Shown here: positions 1 through 8,394 of the stretch, in pieces | How the letters are laid out: the number at the start of each line of letters is the position of its first letter | Numbering within the stretch: position 1 is the first letter of the stretch | From: BJGV01 sp964196335 | Lineage (GTDB): Bacteria; Pseudomonadota; Gammaproteobacteria; Burkholderiales; Nitrosomonadaceae | Direction of reading: 5' to 3' | DNA: 64,000 nt | NCBI GenBank assembly: GCA_965238155.1 | Contig: OZ250175.1 | Span: 682,001 to 746,000, forward strand | Translations under genes and position numbers: made by a program | The notes under the pieces: generated by a model | The model's database searches: none | The model's input: the letters and a program-made list of their open reading frames with translations, nothing else | Told to the model about the DNA's origin: nothing

Positions 1-555
1 ATCTACTCGTGACCCAAAACGGATAAAACCAAAACGTTGTCCACGTGCAAGATGTTCGCCAATTTTCGTATGGCACACTATACGCTTTGCAATCAGACCG
101 GCAATCTGTACACAAGTTATATCGAGGTCATTATCGGTTTTTATCCATAGCGCATTTCGTTCATTTTCAAGTGAGGCTTTGGGTAGACTAGCGTTGATAA
201 ATTTTCCAGGGAAGTACCATTCGTTATACACCTTTCCATCTACTGGGCTGCGGTTGGAATGGACATTGAACACATTCATAAATACACTTACTTTTATGGC
301 ATCACGTTTGAGATAGGGATCTTGTGTATTTTCAACTGCTACTATTCTGCCATCAGCAGGTGACAATACAGCATTAGCTTTTTGCGGAACAATACGAGGT
401 GGGTCACGGAAAAACTGTAAAACAAATAATGCGATAATCCAGAAGGGGATAGACCAAATCCAGCCTGCAAACATGCTTACTAATGTTGCAATTGCAACAG
501 CTCCTGCTATAAAAGGCCAGCCTTCACGGGCAAAAAAGGGATGAGGGTAATTCAT
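1..555 (-). CDS. psd: Phosphatidylserine decarboxylase proenzyme, 3' part cut by window edge
   Basis: Converts phosphatidylserine to phosphatidylethanolamine at the inner membrane. Reading leftward from the ATG at 553-555 gives 185 residues: a short N-terminus (MNYPHPFFAREGWPF), a hydrophobic segment at about residues 15-48, then the conserved FFRDPPR and LSPADGRI stretches and the VFMNVFNVHSNR block. The last residues visible are RFGSRVD; the Gly-Ser at 181/182 is where short-form (Psd-A type) proenzymes self-cleave to create the pyruvoyl group. Only the alpha-chain C-terminus is missing beyond the window. It lies about 100 bases downstream of ilvC on the same strand, so it may be the tail of the ilv operon. 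Confidence 0.93.
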   Translation of the reverse strand, partial: MNYPHPFFAREGWPFIAGAVAIATLVSMFAGWIWSIPFWIIALFVLQFFRDPPRIVPQKANAVLSPADGRIVAVENTQDPYLKRDAIKVSVFMNVFNVHSNRSPVDGKVYNEWYFPGKFINASLPKASLENERNALWIKTDNDLDITCVQIAGLIAKRIVCHTKIGEHLARGQRFGFIRFGSRVD

Positions 556-655
556 CAGGGTATGAATAGTTTAAGTAATCTGTGATTTTTTATTAGAGCG
601 GGATCAGCATCAGCATTCTATGGTTCATGCTTTACATATCGTCAGCCATTTCACA

Positions 656-1672
656 TTAATTCTTTTTTTGGTCAACAAGCTTATTCTTTTTGATCCATGG
701 CATCATGCTTCGTAGTTTTGCCCCAACAACTTCAATTTGATGTTCGGAAGCAAGACGGCGACTGGTTTTAAGCATAGGTGCGCCTGCCTGATTTTCTAAT
801 ATAAATTCACGAGCATATTCGCCAGTCTGAATTTCATGAAGAATTCTACGCATTTCAGTACGGGTCTCATCTGTCACAATACGTGGACCACGTGAAATAT
901 CTCCATATTCAGCATTATTAGATACAGAATAACGCATGTTGGCAATTCCCCCTTCATAAATTAAATCAACTATCAATTTCACTTCGTGCAGGCATTCGAA
1001 ATAGGCCATTTCTGGAGCGTAACCTGCTTCAACTAGTGTTTCAAAACCTGCCTGAATCAGGGCAGTAAGTCCTCCGCATAGTACAACCTGCTCACCAAAT
1101 AGATCAGTTTCAGTTTCCTCGCGGAAGTTTGTTTCGATCACTCCTCCACGCGTACCACCATTTGCTGCAGCATAGGAGAGTGCTAATTTACGGGCCTTAC
1201 CAGACTCATTCTGATGTACGGCAATAAGAGAGGGAACACCACCACCCTGTATATAGGTTGATCGTACAAGATGTCCGGGTCCTTTTGGTGCAATCATAAT
1301 TACATCAAGGTCATCTCGTGGTGATACCTGGCCGTAGTGAATATTAAATCCATGAGCAAATGCAAGTGTCGCTCCTTTTTTGAGATTAGGTTCAATCTCC
1401 GTTTTATAAACTGCAGCAATCTTCTCATCAGGTAATAGAAGCATCACAATATCTGCACCTTTAACAGATTCAGTTATACTTTTTACCGTGAGACCAGCTT
1501 TTTTTGCTTTGCTCCAAGATGCTCCATTCTTACGTAAGCCAACAGTGATTTTTACACCAGAGTCATTTAGATTATTCGCATGAGCGTGTCCCTGTGAGCC
1601 ATAGCCAACAATGGTGACTTTTTTTCTTTTGATGAGTGATAGATCAGCATCTTTGTCGTAATAAACCTTCAT
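656..1672 (-). CDS. ilvC: Ketol-acid reductoisomerase (NADP+)
   Basis: Second enzyme of valine and isoleucine synthesis: isomerises and reduces acetolactate or acetohydroxybutyrate using NADPH. The 338-residue length fits the short class I enzymes. The nucleotide-binding loop GYGSQGHAHA is at about residues 23-32, the catalytic region includes APKGPGHLVR (about 128-137), and the metal-binding DLFGEQ is near 190-195. It follows ilvH after about 100 bases in the same direction, as expected for an ilvI-ilvH-ilvC operon. Confidence 0.97.
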   Translation of the reverse strand: MKVYYDKDADLSLIKRKKVTIVGYGSQGHAHANNLNDSGVKITVGLRKNGASWSKAKKAGLTVKSITESVKGADIVMLLLPDEKIAAVYKTEIEPNLKKGATLAFAHGFNIHYGQVSPRDDLDVIMIAPKGPGHLVRSTYIQGGGVPSLIAVHQNESGKARKLALSYAAANGGTRGGVIETNFREETETDLFGEQVVLCGGLTALIQAGFETLVEAGYAPEMAYFECLHEVKLIVDLIYEGGIANMRYSVSNNAEYGDISRGPRIVTDETRTEMRRILHEIQTGEYAREFILENQAGAPMLKTSRRLASEHQIEVVGAKLRSMMPWIKKNKLVDQKKN

Positions 1673-1769
1673 AGATTTCCTTTCTAAATATAATTGGAAA
1701 TAGATATCGAAATACTATTGATTGCAGACAGAAAAAAGCTCTTTTCTACAATTCATGTCAGACCTTACC

Positions 1770-2264
1770 TTACTTTACTTTTAATGTTCTCTCGCCACGG
1801 CCAATCCCAGAAGCACCGGTACGAACTGTTTCCAGTATGGTATTGTGACTCATTGTATCGAGAAATGCGTCAAGTTTTGAACCGGTACCAGTCAGTTCAA
1901 TAGTATAAGACTTGTCAGTAACATCAACAATGCGACCACAGAAAATATCAGTTGTAGCTTTTATCTCCTTACGATTTTTACCTAGAGCGCGTACTTTCAC
2001 CAACATCAACTCACATTCAATATGGTCCCCATCACTTAAGTCAATAATCTTTACCACATCAATTAATTTATTCAACTGCTTGGTAATTTGCTCGACTACA
2101 TCATCTGAACCAACAGTAACCAGAGTCATTCGCGATAATGTAGAGTCCTCTGTAGGAGCAACTGTGAGAGACTCAATATTATAACCTCTTGCAGAGAACA
2201 ACCCTGCCACGCGTGATAGAGCACCCGCTTCATTTTCCATCAACAAAGAAATAATATGTCGCAT
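1770..2264 (-). CDS. ilvH: Acetolactate synthase small (regulatory) subunit
   Basis: Regulatory partner of the catalytic subunit encoded just upstream; family members mediate feedback inhibition by valine through ACT domains. The 164-residue protein starts MRHIISLLMENEAGALSRVAG, the typical beginning of the N-terminal ACT domain (about residues 3-75), and has the usual C-terminal domain. Two bases separate it from the ilvI stop codon, so the two subunits are probably translated together. Confidence 0.96.
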   Translation of the reverse strand: MRHIISLLMENEAGALSRVAGLFSARGYNIESLTVAPTEDSTLSRMTLVTVGSDDVVEQITKQLNKLIDVVKIIDLSDGDHIECELMLVKVRALGKNRKEIKATTDIFCGRIVDVTDKSYTIELTGTGSKLDAFLDTMSHNTILETVRTGASGIGRGERTLKVK

Positions 2265-2266
2265 CT

Positions 2267-3973
2267 TTATACCAGAATCATTTCAGAGAGACCTTTTCCA
2301 CCTGGTATCATAGGAAATACATTTTCAGTTTGATCGGTAATGAAGTCCATGAATACTAATTTATCTTTGAGTTTAAACGCTTCTTTTAACGCATCTTCTA
2401 TATCACTGGGCTGTTCTATTTTTATACCTACATGACCATAACTTTCTGCCAGTTTGACAAAGTCTGGTAAAGCATCTACATAGGATTCAGCGTATCGATT
2501 GCCATGGAAGAATTCTTGCCACTGGCGTACCATGCCCATATAGCGATTATTCAGGTTAATAATTTTAAGTGGCAGATTATATTGCTTACAGGTTGATAGT
2601 TCCTGAATACACATTTGTATACTGGCTTCACCGGTGATACAGGCCACAGCATTTCTGGGGTTGGCAAACTGAACACCCATTGCTGACGGCAGACCAAATC
2701 CCATAGTTCCCAATCCGCCAGAATTAATCCACCTTCGGGGCTTATCAAATTTATAGAATTGTGCGGCCCACATCTGATGTTGACCTACATCGGAAGTAAT
2801 AAAAGCATTACCTTTTGTTATCTTATAAAGTTTTTCAACCACCATTTGTGGCTTGATTATAGTGCTTTTTCGGTCATACTTTAGGCAATCCCGTGTACGC
2901 CACTGATCAATTTGTGCCCACCATGACTTGAGTTTCGCTTGCTTAGGCTTCTCTTTACTGGCCATTAGTAATTTAATAAGTCCGTCAAGTACATTTGAAA
3001 CACTACCAACGATGGGCACATCTACCCTTACACGTTTGGAAATGGATGAGGGATCTATGTCAATGTGTATAATTTTTCTATCTTTGTTAGAAAAATGTTT
3101 GGGGTTACCAATTACACGGTCATCAAAGCGTGCTCCAATAGCTATTAATACGTCACAATTCTGCATTGCCATATTTGCTTCATAGGTACCGTGCATGCCC
3201 AGCATGCCGACAAATTGTTTGTCAGTTGCCGGATAGCCACCAAGTCCCATCAACGTATTTGTACAGGGAAAATTTAACATTTGCACAAAGTGTGTAAGTT
3301 GTGAAGCAGCGTCACTCAATATTACACCGCCACCAGCATAAATCATTGGTCGTTTTGAGCTCAATATTAATCGCATCGCTTTTTTTAGCTGCCCCGGGTG
3401 ACCTTTACTGCTTGGGTTATAAGAGCGCATAGATACACTAGCAGGATAGGAAAATTTACATTTTTCTTGACTTACATCCTTAGGAATATCTACTAGTACT
3501 GGTCCGGGGCGTCCAGTTGAGCATATATAGAATGCTTTCTTGATGGTAGCAGCTAACTCTGTAATATCTTTTACCAGGAAGTTATGTTTAACACAGGGGC
3601 GCGTGATGCCCACTGTGTCAACTTCCTGAAACGCATCTAGCCCAATAGCATGGGTTGGTACTTGTCCGCTAATAATGACCATTGGAATTGAATCCATGTA
3701 GGCAGTAGCAATACCGGTAACAGCATTCGTTACACCGGGTCCGGATGTCACCAATGCGACTCCCGGTTTGTTGCTGGATCGAGCATATCCATCAGCTGCA
3801 TGTATTGCTGCTTGTTCATGGCGTACTAATATGTGTTTTACCTTATTCTGTTTAAACAATTCGTCATATATGAACAGCACTGCGCCGCCAGGATAGCCAA
3901 AGATATGTTTTACTCCTTCTTCCTGTAAACAGCGAATTGTGATTTCAGCACCAGTTAGATCTTCTGCACCCAT
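2267..3973 (-). CDS. ilvI: Acetolactate synthase large (catalytic) subunit
   Basis: Thiamine-pyrophosphate enzyme that condenses pyruvate with pyruvate or 2-oxobutyrate, the first committed step to branched-chain amino acids. The 568 residues show the N-terminal catalytic segment with the essential Glu in VRHEQAAIHAADGYAR (about residues 51-66), the central FAD-binding domain, and the C-terminal thiamine-binding domain with TGEASIQMC followed by INLNNRYMGM. The motif has GE where many species have GD; I recall this variant from betaproteobacterial enzymes, so it is not a sign of damage. First gene of the leftward ilv operon. ilvB would be an equally acceptable name. Confidence 0.96.
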   Translation of the reverse strand: MGAEDLTGAEITIRCLQEEGVKHIFGYPGGAVLFIYDELFKQNKVKHILVRHEQAAIHAADGYARSSNKPGVALVTSGPGVTNAVTGIATAYMDSIPMVIISGQVPTHAIGLDAFQEVDTVGITRPCVKHNFLVKDITELAATIKKAFYICSTGRPGPVLVDIPKDVSQEKCKFSYPASVSMRSYNPSSKGHPGQLKKAMRLILSSKRPMIYAGGGVILSDAASQLTHFVQMLNFPCTNTLMGLGGYPATDKQFVGMLGMHGTYEANMAMQNCDVLIAIGARFDDRVIGNPKHFSNKDRKIIHIDIDPSSISKRVRVDVPIVGSVSNVLDGLIKLLMASKEKPKQAKLKSWWAQIDQWRTRDCLKYDRKSTIIKPQMVVEKLYKITKGNAFITSDVGQHQMWAAQFYKFDKPRRWINSGGLGTMGFGLPSAMGVQFANPRNAVACITGEASIQMCIQELSTCKQYNLPLKIINLNNRYMGMVRQWQEFFHGNRYAESYVDALPDFVKLAESYGHVGIKIEQPSDIEDALKEAFKLKDKLVFMDFITDQTENVFPMIPGGKGLSEMILV

Positions 3974-4451
3974 TTTTTCTTATTTTCCTGCGTTGAGAAC
4001 CATAAATATAATAAATAGAACGATGAACAGTAGCGGTTAGCTGACTTTTGGTCAACCCCTTGTTAGTTGTTACTTTACATGCTGCCAATGGTTTTATTCA
4101 CTTTCTTTTAATAGTCGTCATTACTGCTGTCTTAGACTATCTTGTATGTGTTTGTCATTAGACTAGAATATTTAGGCTGTATTTGAAGAATGGACTATAA
4201 AATCGGAGGGGGGAAATGTTTCAATTTGTGCAAATTTAGTTACTTTACATTAAAGTTTTAAGCGTAGGTTGATACCATTTGCTTGGGGTTAGTGCATTTT
4301 CTATAGACTTAACTTCAGAATAGATAACAGGCCCGTTTATATTCTAAATATTTACTAATGTTAAAAAAAACGGCACATTACTTGAGAATTCACCTTAATA
4401 AAGAGTAAAATAGCGCCTTTTCGTATTAAGGGTTTAAATTGGAGAGTATGC
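3974..4451. other. Intergenic region between divergent ilv and rpsO operons
   Basis: This 478-base stretch separates the leftward ilv operon from rightward rpsO-pnp and must hold both promoters. It is AT-rich. I found a good candidate promoter for rpsO near its right end (listed separately). I saw no convincing leader peptide, T-box or attenuator for ilvI; only a weak stem exists around 4038-4055. Confidence 0.5.
4382..4411 (+). promoter_or_regulatory. Candidate sigma-70 promoter of rpsO-pnp
   Basis: A -35-like TTGAGA at 4382-4387 and a -10-like TAAAAT at 4406-4411 are separated by 18 bases, about 40 bases upstream of the rpsO start. The hexamers are close to consensus, but this is a sequence match only. 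Confidence 0.5.
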
Positions 4452-4721
4452 ATGCTCGTTACAACCGATAAAAAAGCGCAGATAGTGAGCGATTATCAAA
4501 GGGCCGCTGGAGATACTGGTTCCCCGGAAGTACAGGTGGCATTATTGACTACCCGTATAAACGATTTGACCGGTCATTTCAAGGTTCATGTTAAGGATCA
4601 TCATTCCCGTCGTGGTTTATTACGTATGGTGAATCGCCGTCGAAAGTTACTTGATTATCTGAAGCGTAGTAGCGATGATGCTTATCGATCGCTGATCGAG
4701 CGCCTTGGTCTTCGTAAATAG
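4452..4721 (+). CDS. rpsO: 30S ribosomal protein S15
   Basis: Primary 16S rRNA-binding protein of the small subunit. The 89-residue length is exactly typical, with the conserved GDTGSPEVQVALLT (about residues 21-34) and the rRNA-contacting DHHSRRGLLRMVNRRRKLLDYL run (about 49-70). The start is ATG at 4452 preceded by GGAGAG; an overlapping ATG at 4448 is out of frame. Followed by pnp, the classic rpsO-pnp arrangement. Confidence 0.98.
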   Translation: MLVTTDKKAQIVSDYQRAAGDTGSPEVQVALLTTRINDLTGHFKVHVKDHHSRRGLLRMVNRRRKLLDYLKRSSDDAYRSLIERLGLRK

Positions 4722-4860
4722 ACTTTACTTCCCTGCTAACCAGATAAACAGAAATATTTTAATTATTTGTAGTCTTTCATTGGACGAGAATAATAAACAT
4801 TATATTAACTAGTCGGATATGGGCACAAATAAAGATAATCTCATCAGAAAGGAAGGTAAA

Positions 4861-6966
4861 TTGAAACCGATCAAGAAAAGTATTAGTTACGGACGCCATA
4901 AACTGACGTTGGAAACCGGGGAGATTGCAAGACAAGCTCATGGAGCAGTAATCGTTTCAATGGATGACACAGTGGTGTTAGTTACGGTTGTAGGTGCTAA
5001 AAGTGTCAGGCCGGGGCAGGATTTTTTCCCGTTAACTGTGGATTATCAGGAACGTAGTTATGCTGCAGGCAGAATACCTGGTAGTTTTTTTAAGCGCGAG
5101 GGGCGCCCTTCAGAAAAAGAAATTCTTACTTCTCGCTTAATTGATCGCCCCATTCGTCCACTATTTCCTGATAGTTTTTATAATGAAGTACAGATCGTTG
5201 CCACAGTTTTATCTTCTGATAATGAAGTAGATGCGGATATTCCTGCAATGATTGGTGCTTCTGCTGCGTTAGTACTTTCCGGGATTCCCTTTGACGGGCC
5301 AATTGGTGGTGCACGTGTTGGTTATATTAATGGGGACTATGTACTCAATCCAACGGCAACTGAGCTTATTGAGACAGAACTTAACCTGGTGGTAGCGGGG
5401 ACTGAACATGCAGTGCTGATGGTGGAGTCTGAGGCAAAAGAGTTAGCTGAAGATGTGATGTTAGGTGCGGTTGAGTTTGGTCGTAAAGAAATGAAAGCAG
5501 TAATCAATGTGATTAACGAGTTAGCTGATGAAGCTGGAGTTACTGTATGGGACTGGGCTCCTGCAGAGCAGGATACGAGTCTTACTGACAGGATTACGCA
5601 ATTGGCAGAGGCAGATTTACGTGCAGCATTTGATTTGAAGCAAAAACAAGCGCGTACCGAGGCCATTGATAAAGTCTGGGAAAAAGTTAATACAGAGATG
5701 GGGGTCGGTTCAGAAGATGGTCCAGATGGACAGGCCGTCAAGAAGGTTTGTTTTGATCTTGAATCAAAGATTGTGCGTACCCGGATTCTTAATGGCGAGC
5801 CGCGAATAGATGGACGCGATACTCGCACCGTGCGACCTATATCTATTCGTAATGGTGTATTCCCTCGTACCCATGGCTCTGCTTTATTTACGCGTGGTGA
5901 AACTCAGGCACTGGTAATAGCAACTCTTGGTACAGGACGGGATGAACAGAGAATTGATGCTCTGCAGGGGGATTACACTGATCGTTTCATGTTTCATTAC
6001 AATTTTCCACCCTATGCAACTGGAGAGACTGGTAGGGTTGGCACACCCAAGCGCCGTGAAATTGGTCATGGACGTCTTGCAAAACGTGCGCTCCTTGCAG
6101 TTTTACCTTCTGTTGAAGAATTTGGTTATTCGTTGAGAGTTGTATCCGAAATTACTGAGTCTAACGGTTCTAGTTCTATGGCTTCAGTTTGTGGTGGGTG
6201 CATTGCATTAATGGATGCAGGTGTGCCACTTAAAGATCATGTGGCAGGTATTGCAATGGGTTTGATTAAGGAAGGCAACCATATTGCTGTACTAACTGAT
6301 ATTCTTGGTGACGAAGATCACTTGGGTGATATGGATTTCAAGGTTGCGGGTACTGAGCATGGTATTACGGCACTGCAAATGGATATCAAGATTCAGGGTG
6401 TCAATAAGGAAATTATGCATGCTGCGTTGGAGCAGGCTAAAGAGGGACGATTGCACATTTTGGGAGTCATGAAGCAGGCCCAGCCTTCAACTCGTGAAGA
6501 AATTTCTCAACATGCACCGCGTATTATTAAACTTAAAATTAACCCTGAGAAAATTCGTGATGTAATTGGTAAAGGTGGTGCAGTGATTCGTGCATTAACT
6601 GAGGAGACTGGTACAACTATAGATATCACAGATGATGGAGTGGTCATGATAGCTTGCATCAGCGCTGAAGGTGGCGAATTGGCCAGAAAACGTATCGAAG
6701 ACATTACTGCTGATGTAGAAGTAGGTAAAATTTATGACGGAACTGTTCTGAAACTTTTAGATTTCGGTGCGATTGTAAGTGTTTTACCCGGTAAAGATGG
6801 ATTGTTGCATATCTCACAAATTGCCAATGAACGTGTTAACAGTGTAGCTGATCACCTGAAAGAAGGTCAGGTCGTACGTGTCAAAGTGTTAGAAGCTGAT
6901 GACAAGGGACGACTACGCCTTAGTATGAAGGCAGTTACAGCAGAAACTACAGACAACGTGGTTTAG
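4861..6966 (+). CDS. pnp: Polyribonucleotide nucleotidyltransferase (PNPase)
   Basis: 3'-5' phosphorolytic exoribonuclease of the RNA degradosome. Two RNase PH-like domains (about residues 1-220 and 300-540) are joined by a helical linker; then come a KH domain with VIGKGGAVIRAL and an S1 domain beginning VGKIYDGTVLKL. I chose the TTG at 4861: it gives the usual N-terminus LKPIKKSISYGRHKL and has AGGAAGG six or so bases upstream. An in-frame ATG at 4819 would add 14 non-conserved residues and has no clear ribosome-binding site. About 700 residues, normal length. Confidence 0.95.
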   Translation: MKPIKKSISYGRHKLTLETGEIARQAHGAVIVSMDDTVVLVTVVGAKSVRPGQDFFPLTVDYQERSYAAGRIPGSFFKREGRPSEKEILTSRLIDRPIRPLFPDSFYNEVQIVATVLSSDNEVDADIPAMIGASAALVLSGIPFDGPIGGARVGYINGDYVLNPTATELIETELNLVVAGTEHAVLMVESEAKELAEDVMLGAVEFGRKEMKAVINVINELADEAGVTVWDWAPAEQDTSLTDRITQLAEADLRAAFDLKQKQARTEAIDKVWEKVNTEMGVGSEDGPDGQAVKKVCFDLESKIVRTRILNGEPRIDGRDTRTVRPISIRNGVFPRTHGSALFTRGETQALVIATLGTGRDEQRIDALQGDYTDRFMFHYNFPPYATGETGRVGTPKRREIGHGRLAKRALLAVLPSVEEFGYSLRVVSEITESNGSSSMASVCGGCIALMDAGVPLKDHVAGIAMGLIKEGNHIAVLTDILGDEDHLGDMDFKVAGTEHGITALQMDIKIQGVNKEIMHAALEQAKEGRLHILGVMKQAQPSTREEISQHAPRIIKLKINPEKIRDVIGKGGAVIRALTEETGTTIDITDDGVVMIACISAEGGELARKRIEDITADVEVGKIYDGTVLKLLDFGAIVSVLPGKDGLLHISQIANERVNSVADHLKEGQVVRVKVLEADDKGRLRLSMKAVTAETTDNVV

Positions 6967-7013
6967 GAGTTGATTGTAAAGAATCAGTCTAAGTTGCAGT
7001 ATTTGGTTTTTGC

Positions 7014-7445
7014 TTATTTGGCTAGTTGTCTTTCTCTTATCTCATCTAGTGTTTTACAGTCTATACAAAGAGTAGCTGTTGGGCGAGCTTCAAGACGTTT
7101 CAGGCCGATTTCGATACCGCAGGTATCGCAATAACCATAATCATCAGAATCACCAGAATCAATTTTAGCAATAGTCTCGTCAATCTTCTTGATAAGTTTA
7201 CGTTCACGGTCACGATTACGTAGTTCCAGCGCCATATCAGATTCTTGACTTGCACGGTCGTTAGGGTCTGCAAAAACTGTAGCTTCATCCTGCATGGTGT
7301 GAACTGTACGATCTATATCTTGTCCTAGCTCAACTTTAATACCTTCAAGTATCTTACGAAAATGTGCAAGTTGCTTTGCATTCATGTAATTTTCTCCCTT
7401 TTTCATCTTATAGGGAGTGGTTGGTTTAGGTTGTTGTTGCGGCAT
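7014..7445 (-). CDS. dksA: RNA polymerase-binding transcription factor DksA
   Basis: Secondary-channel regulator that works with ppGpp to control rRNA and amino acid promoters. The 143 residues contain the coiled-coil hairpin whose tip carries the acidic DPNDRA segment (about residues 60-65), the RNRDRERKLIKKI helix, and a four-cysteine zinc finger (CDTC then CIDC). The N-terminal segment up to NYMNAKQLAHFRKIL aligns in recalled E. coli DksA, so I keep the long start, although an internal ATG at 7383-7385 has a better Shine-Dalgarno (AGGGAG). Convergent with pnp. Confidence 0.96.
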   Translation of the reverse strand: MPQQQPKPTTPYKMKKGENYMNAKQLAHFRKILEGIKVELGQDIDRTVHTMQDEATVFADPNDRASQESDMALELRNRDRERKLIKKIDETIAKIDSGDSDDYGYCDTCGIEIGLKRLEARPTATLCIDCKTLDEIRERQLAK

Positions 7446-7815
7446 TTCTTAGTATTCCTTTTTCTTTTCTGGTTACAAGCGAAGACGCTTTAATATCAGA
7501 AATTACAGTATACAGCAAGTGGTACTGTAATTATTTTAAGTAATTTGTACAAAATTAATTTTATATATGAATATTTTATATGCGTGTAAATTTAAATAAC
7601 CTAAGATTAGGTCGAAGATAGGTAACGAGCAGAGAACTGTAAAATTTTTCAATCCAGAAATAATTCCTGATGAAGATCTTTGAATCCAAGTGGTTAATAA
7701 ACTTTTACGTTGAAGTGCTTTCTGCTTGCAGCCCATTCTTATGTTTGAGTAAACTGGATAAAATAGATAGAAAAATTGACCTTTTATCAGTGGAAAGGTA
7801 TAGTGACGCCCTTTC
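7446..7815. other. Non-coding stretch between dksA and the tRNA cluster
   Basis: About 370 AT-rich bases holding the dksA promoter region on one side and the tRNA promoter on the other. I recognise no gene; the open frames here run through the tRNA genes on the opposite strand and look fortuitous. Confidence 0.5.
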
Positions 7816-7892
7816 CGGGGTGTAGCGTAGCCTGGTAGCGCGCCTGGTTTGGGACCAGGATGTCGGGAGTTCAAATCTCTCCACCCCGACCA
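7816..7892 (+). tRNA. tRNA-Pro (anticodon TGG)
   Basis: A 77-base cloverleaf with acceptor pair CGGGGTG/CACCCCG and encoded CCA at 7890-7892. The anticodon stem CCTGG/CCAGG encloses loop TTTGGGA with TGG at 7850-7852. First of three clustered tRNA genes. Confidence 0.97.
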
Positions 7893-7930
7893 ATTTCGCC
7901 CAATTGATTTGGGTATGCCCGGTTTGAGTA

Positions 7931-8007
7931 GTGCCCGTAGCTCAACCGGATAGAGCACCAGCCTTCTAAGCTGGGGGTTACAGGTTCGATTCCTGTCGGG
8001 CACGCCA
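7931..8007 (+). tRNA. tRNA-Arg (anticodon TCT)
   Basis: Acceptor stem GTGCCCG/CGGGCAC, anticodon stem CCAGC/GCTGG around loop CTTCTAA with TCT at 7965-7967, T-arm CAGGTTCGATTCCTG, encoded CCA end at 8005-8007. Confidence 0.97.
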
Positions 8008-8069
8008 GAGAGTTTCTGAAATAATTTATTTCGGGTTTTAAAACCAGAGTGATTTTTAGTTTTTCGGAT

Positions 8070-8146
8070 GGTGGCTGTAGCTCAGCTGGTAGAGTCCCGG
8101 ATTGTGATTCCGGTTGTCGTGGGTTCGAGCCCCATCAGCCACCCCA
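8070..8146 (+). tRNA. tRNA-His (anticodon GTG)
   Basis: Acceptor stem GTGGCTG/CAGCCAC with the extra 5' G (G-1) at 8070 facing discriminator C at 8143, the hallmark of tRNA-His. The anticodon loop TTGTGAT carries GTG at 8104-8106, and CCA is encoded at 8144-8146. Confidence 0.97.
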
Positions 8147-8394
8147 TCTATATTATTCTCCAGTATTCATATCTTTGTGATTCGCAGGTTAACTTACAGT
8201 AAAATTACTGTATCTCACCATGTTGGTTATTGGAACGGGAAGAGTGCTCTGTAACATGAGCTTAATTCCATGCTACAATAAATCGTTTGTCTTAATATAA
8301 TTTCAGTTTGAATTCCTCTGTTAGATGTTAGGAATATAGCAATAAGGTTCTTAAATACCCTAATAACCATAGTTATATTACGGAGATTTAACTA

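Noticed and set aside
3974..4100. Possible ilv attenuator or leader peptide
   Set aside because: Only one weak stem and no short frame rich in Ile, Leu or Val codons.
5337..5828. Long minus-strand open frame inside pnp
   Set aside because: It is antisense to conserved pnp codons and has serine-rich, low-complexity translation typical of shadow frames.
7536..8003. Minus-strand frames across the tRNA cluster
   Set aside because: They are encoded by the complementary strand of tRNA-Pro and tRNA-Arg; such frames are common artefacts.
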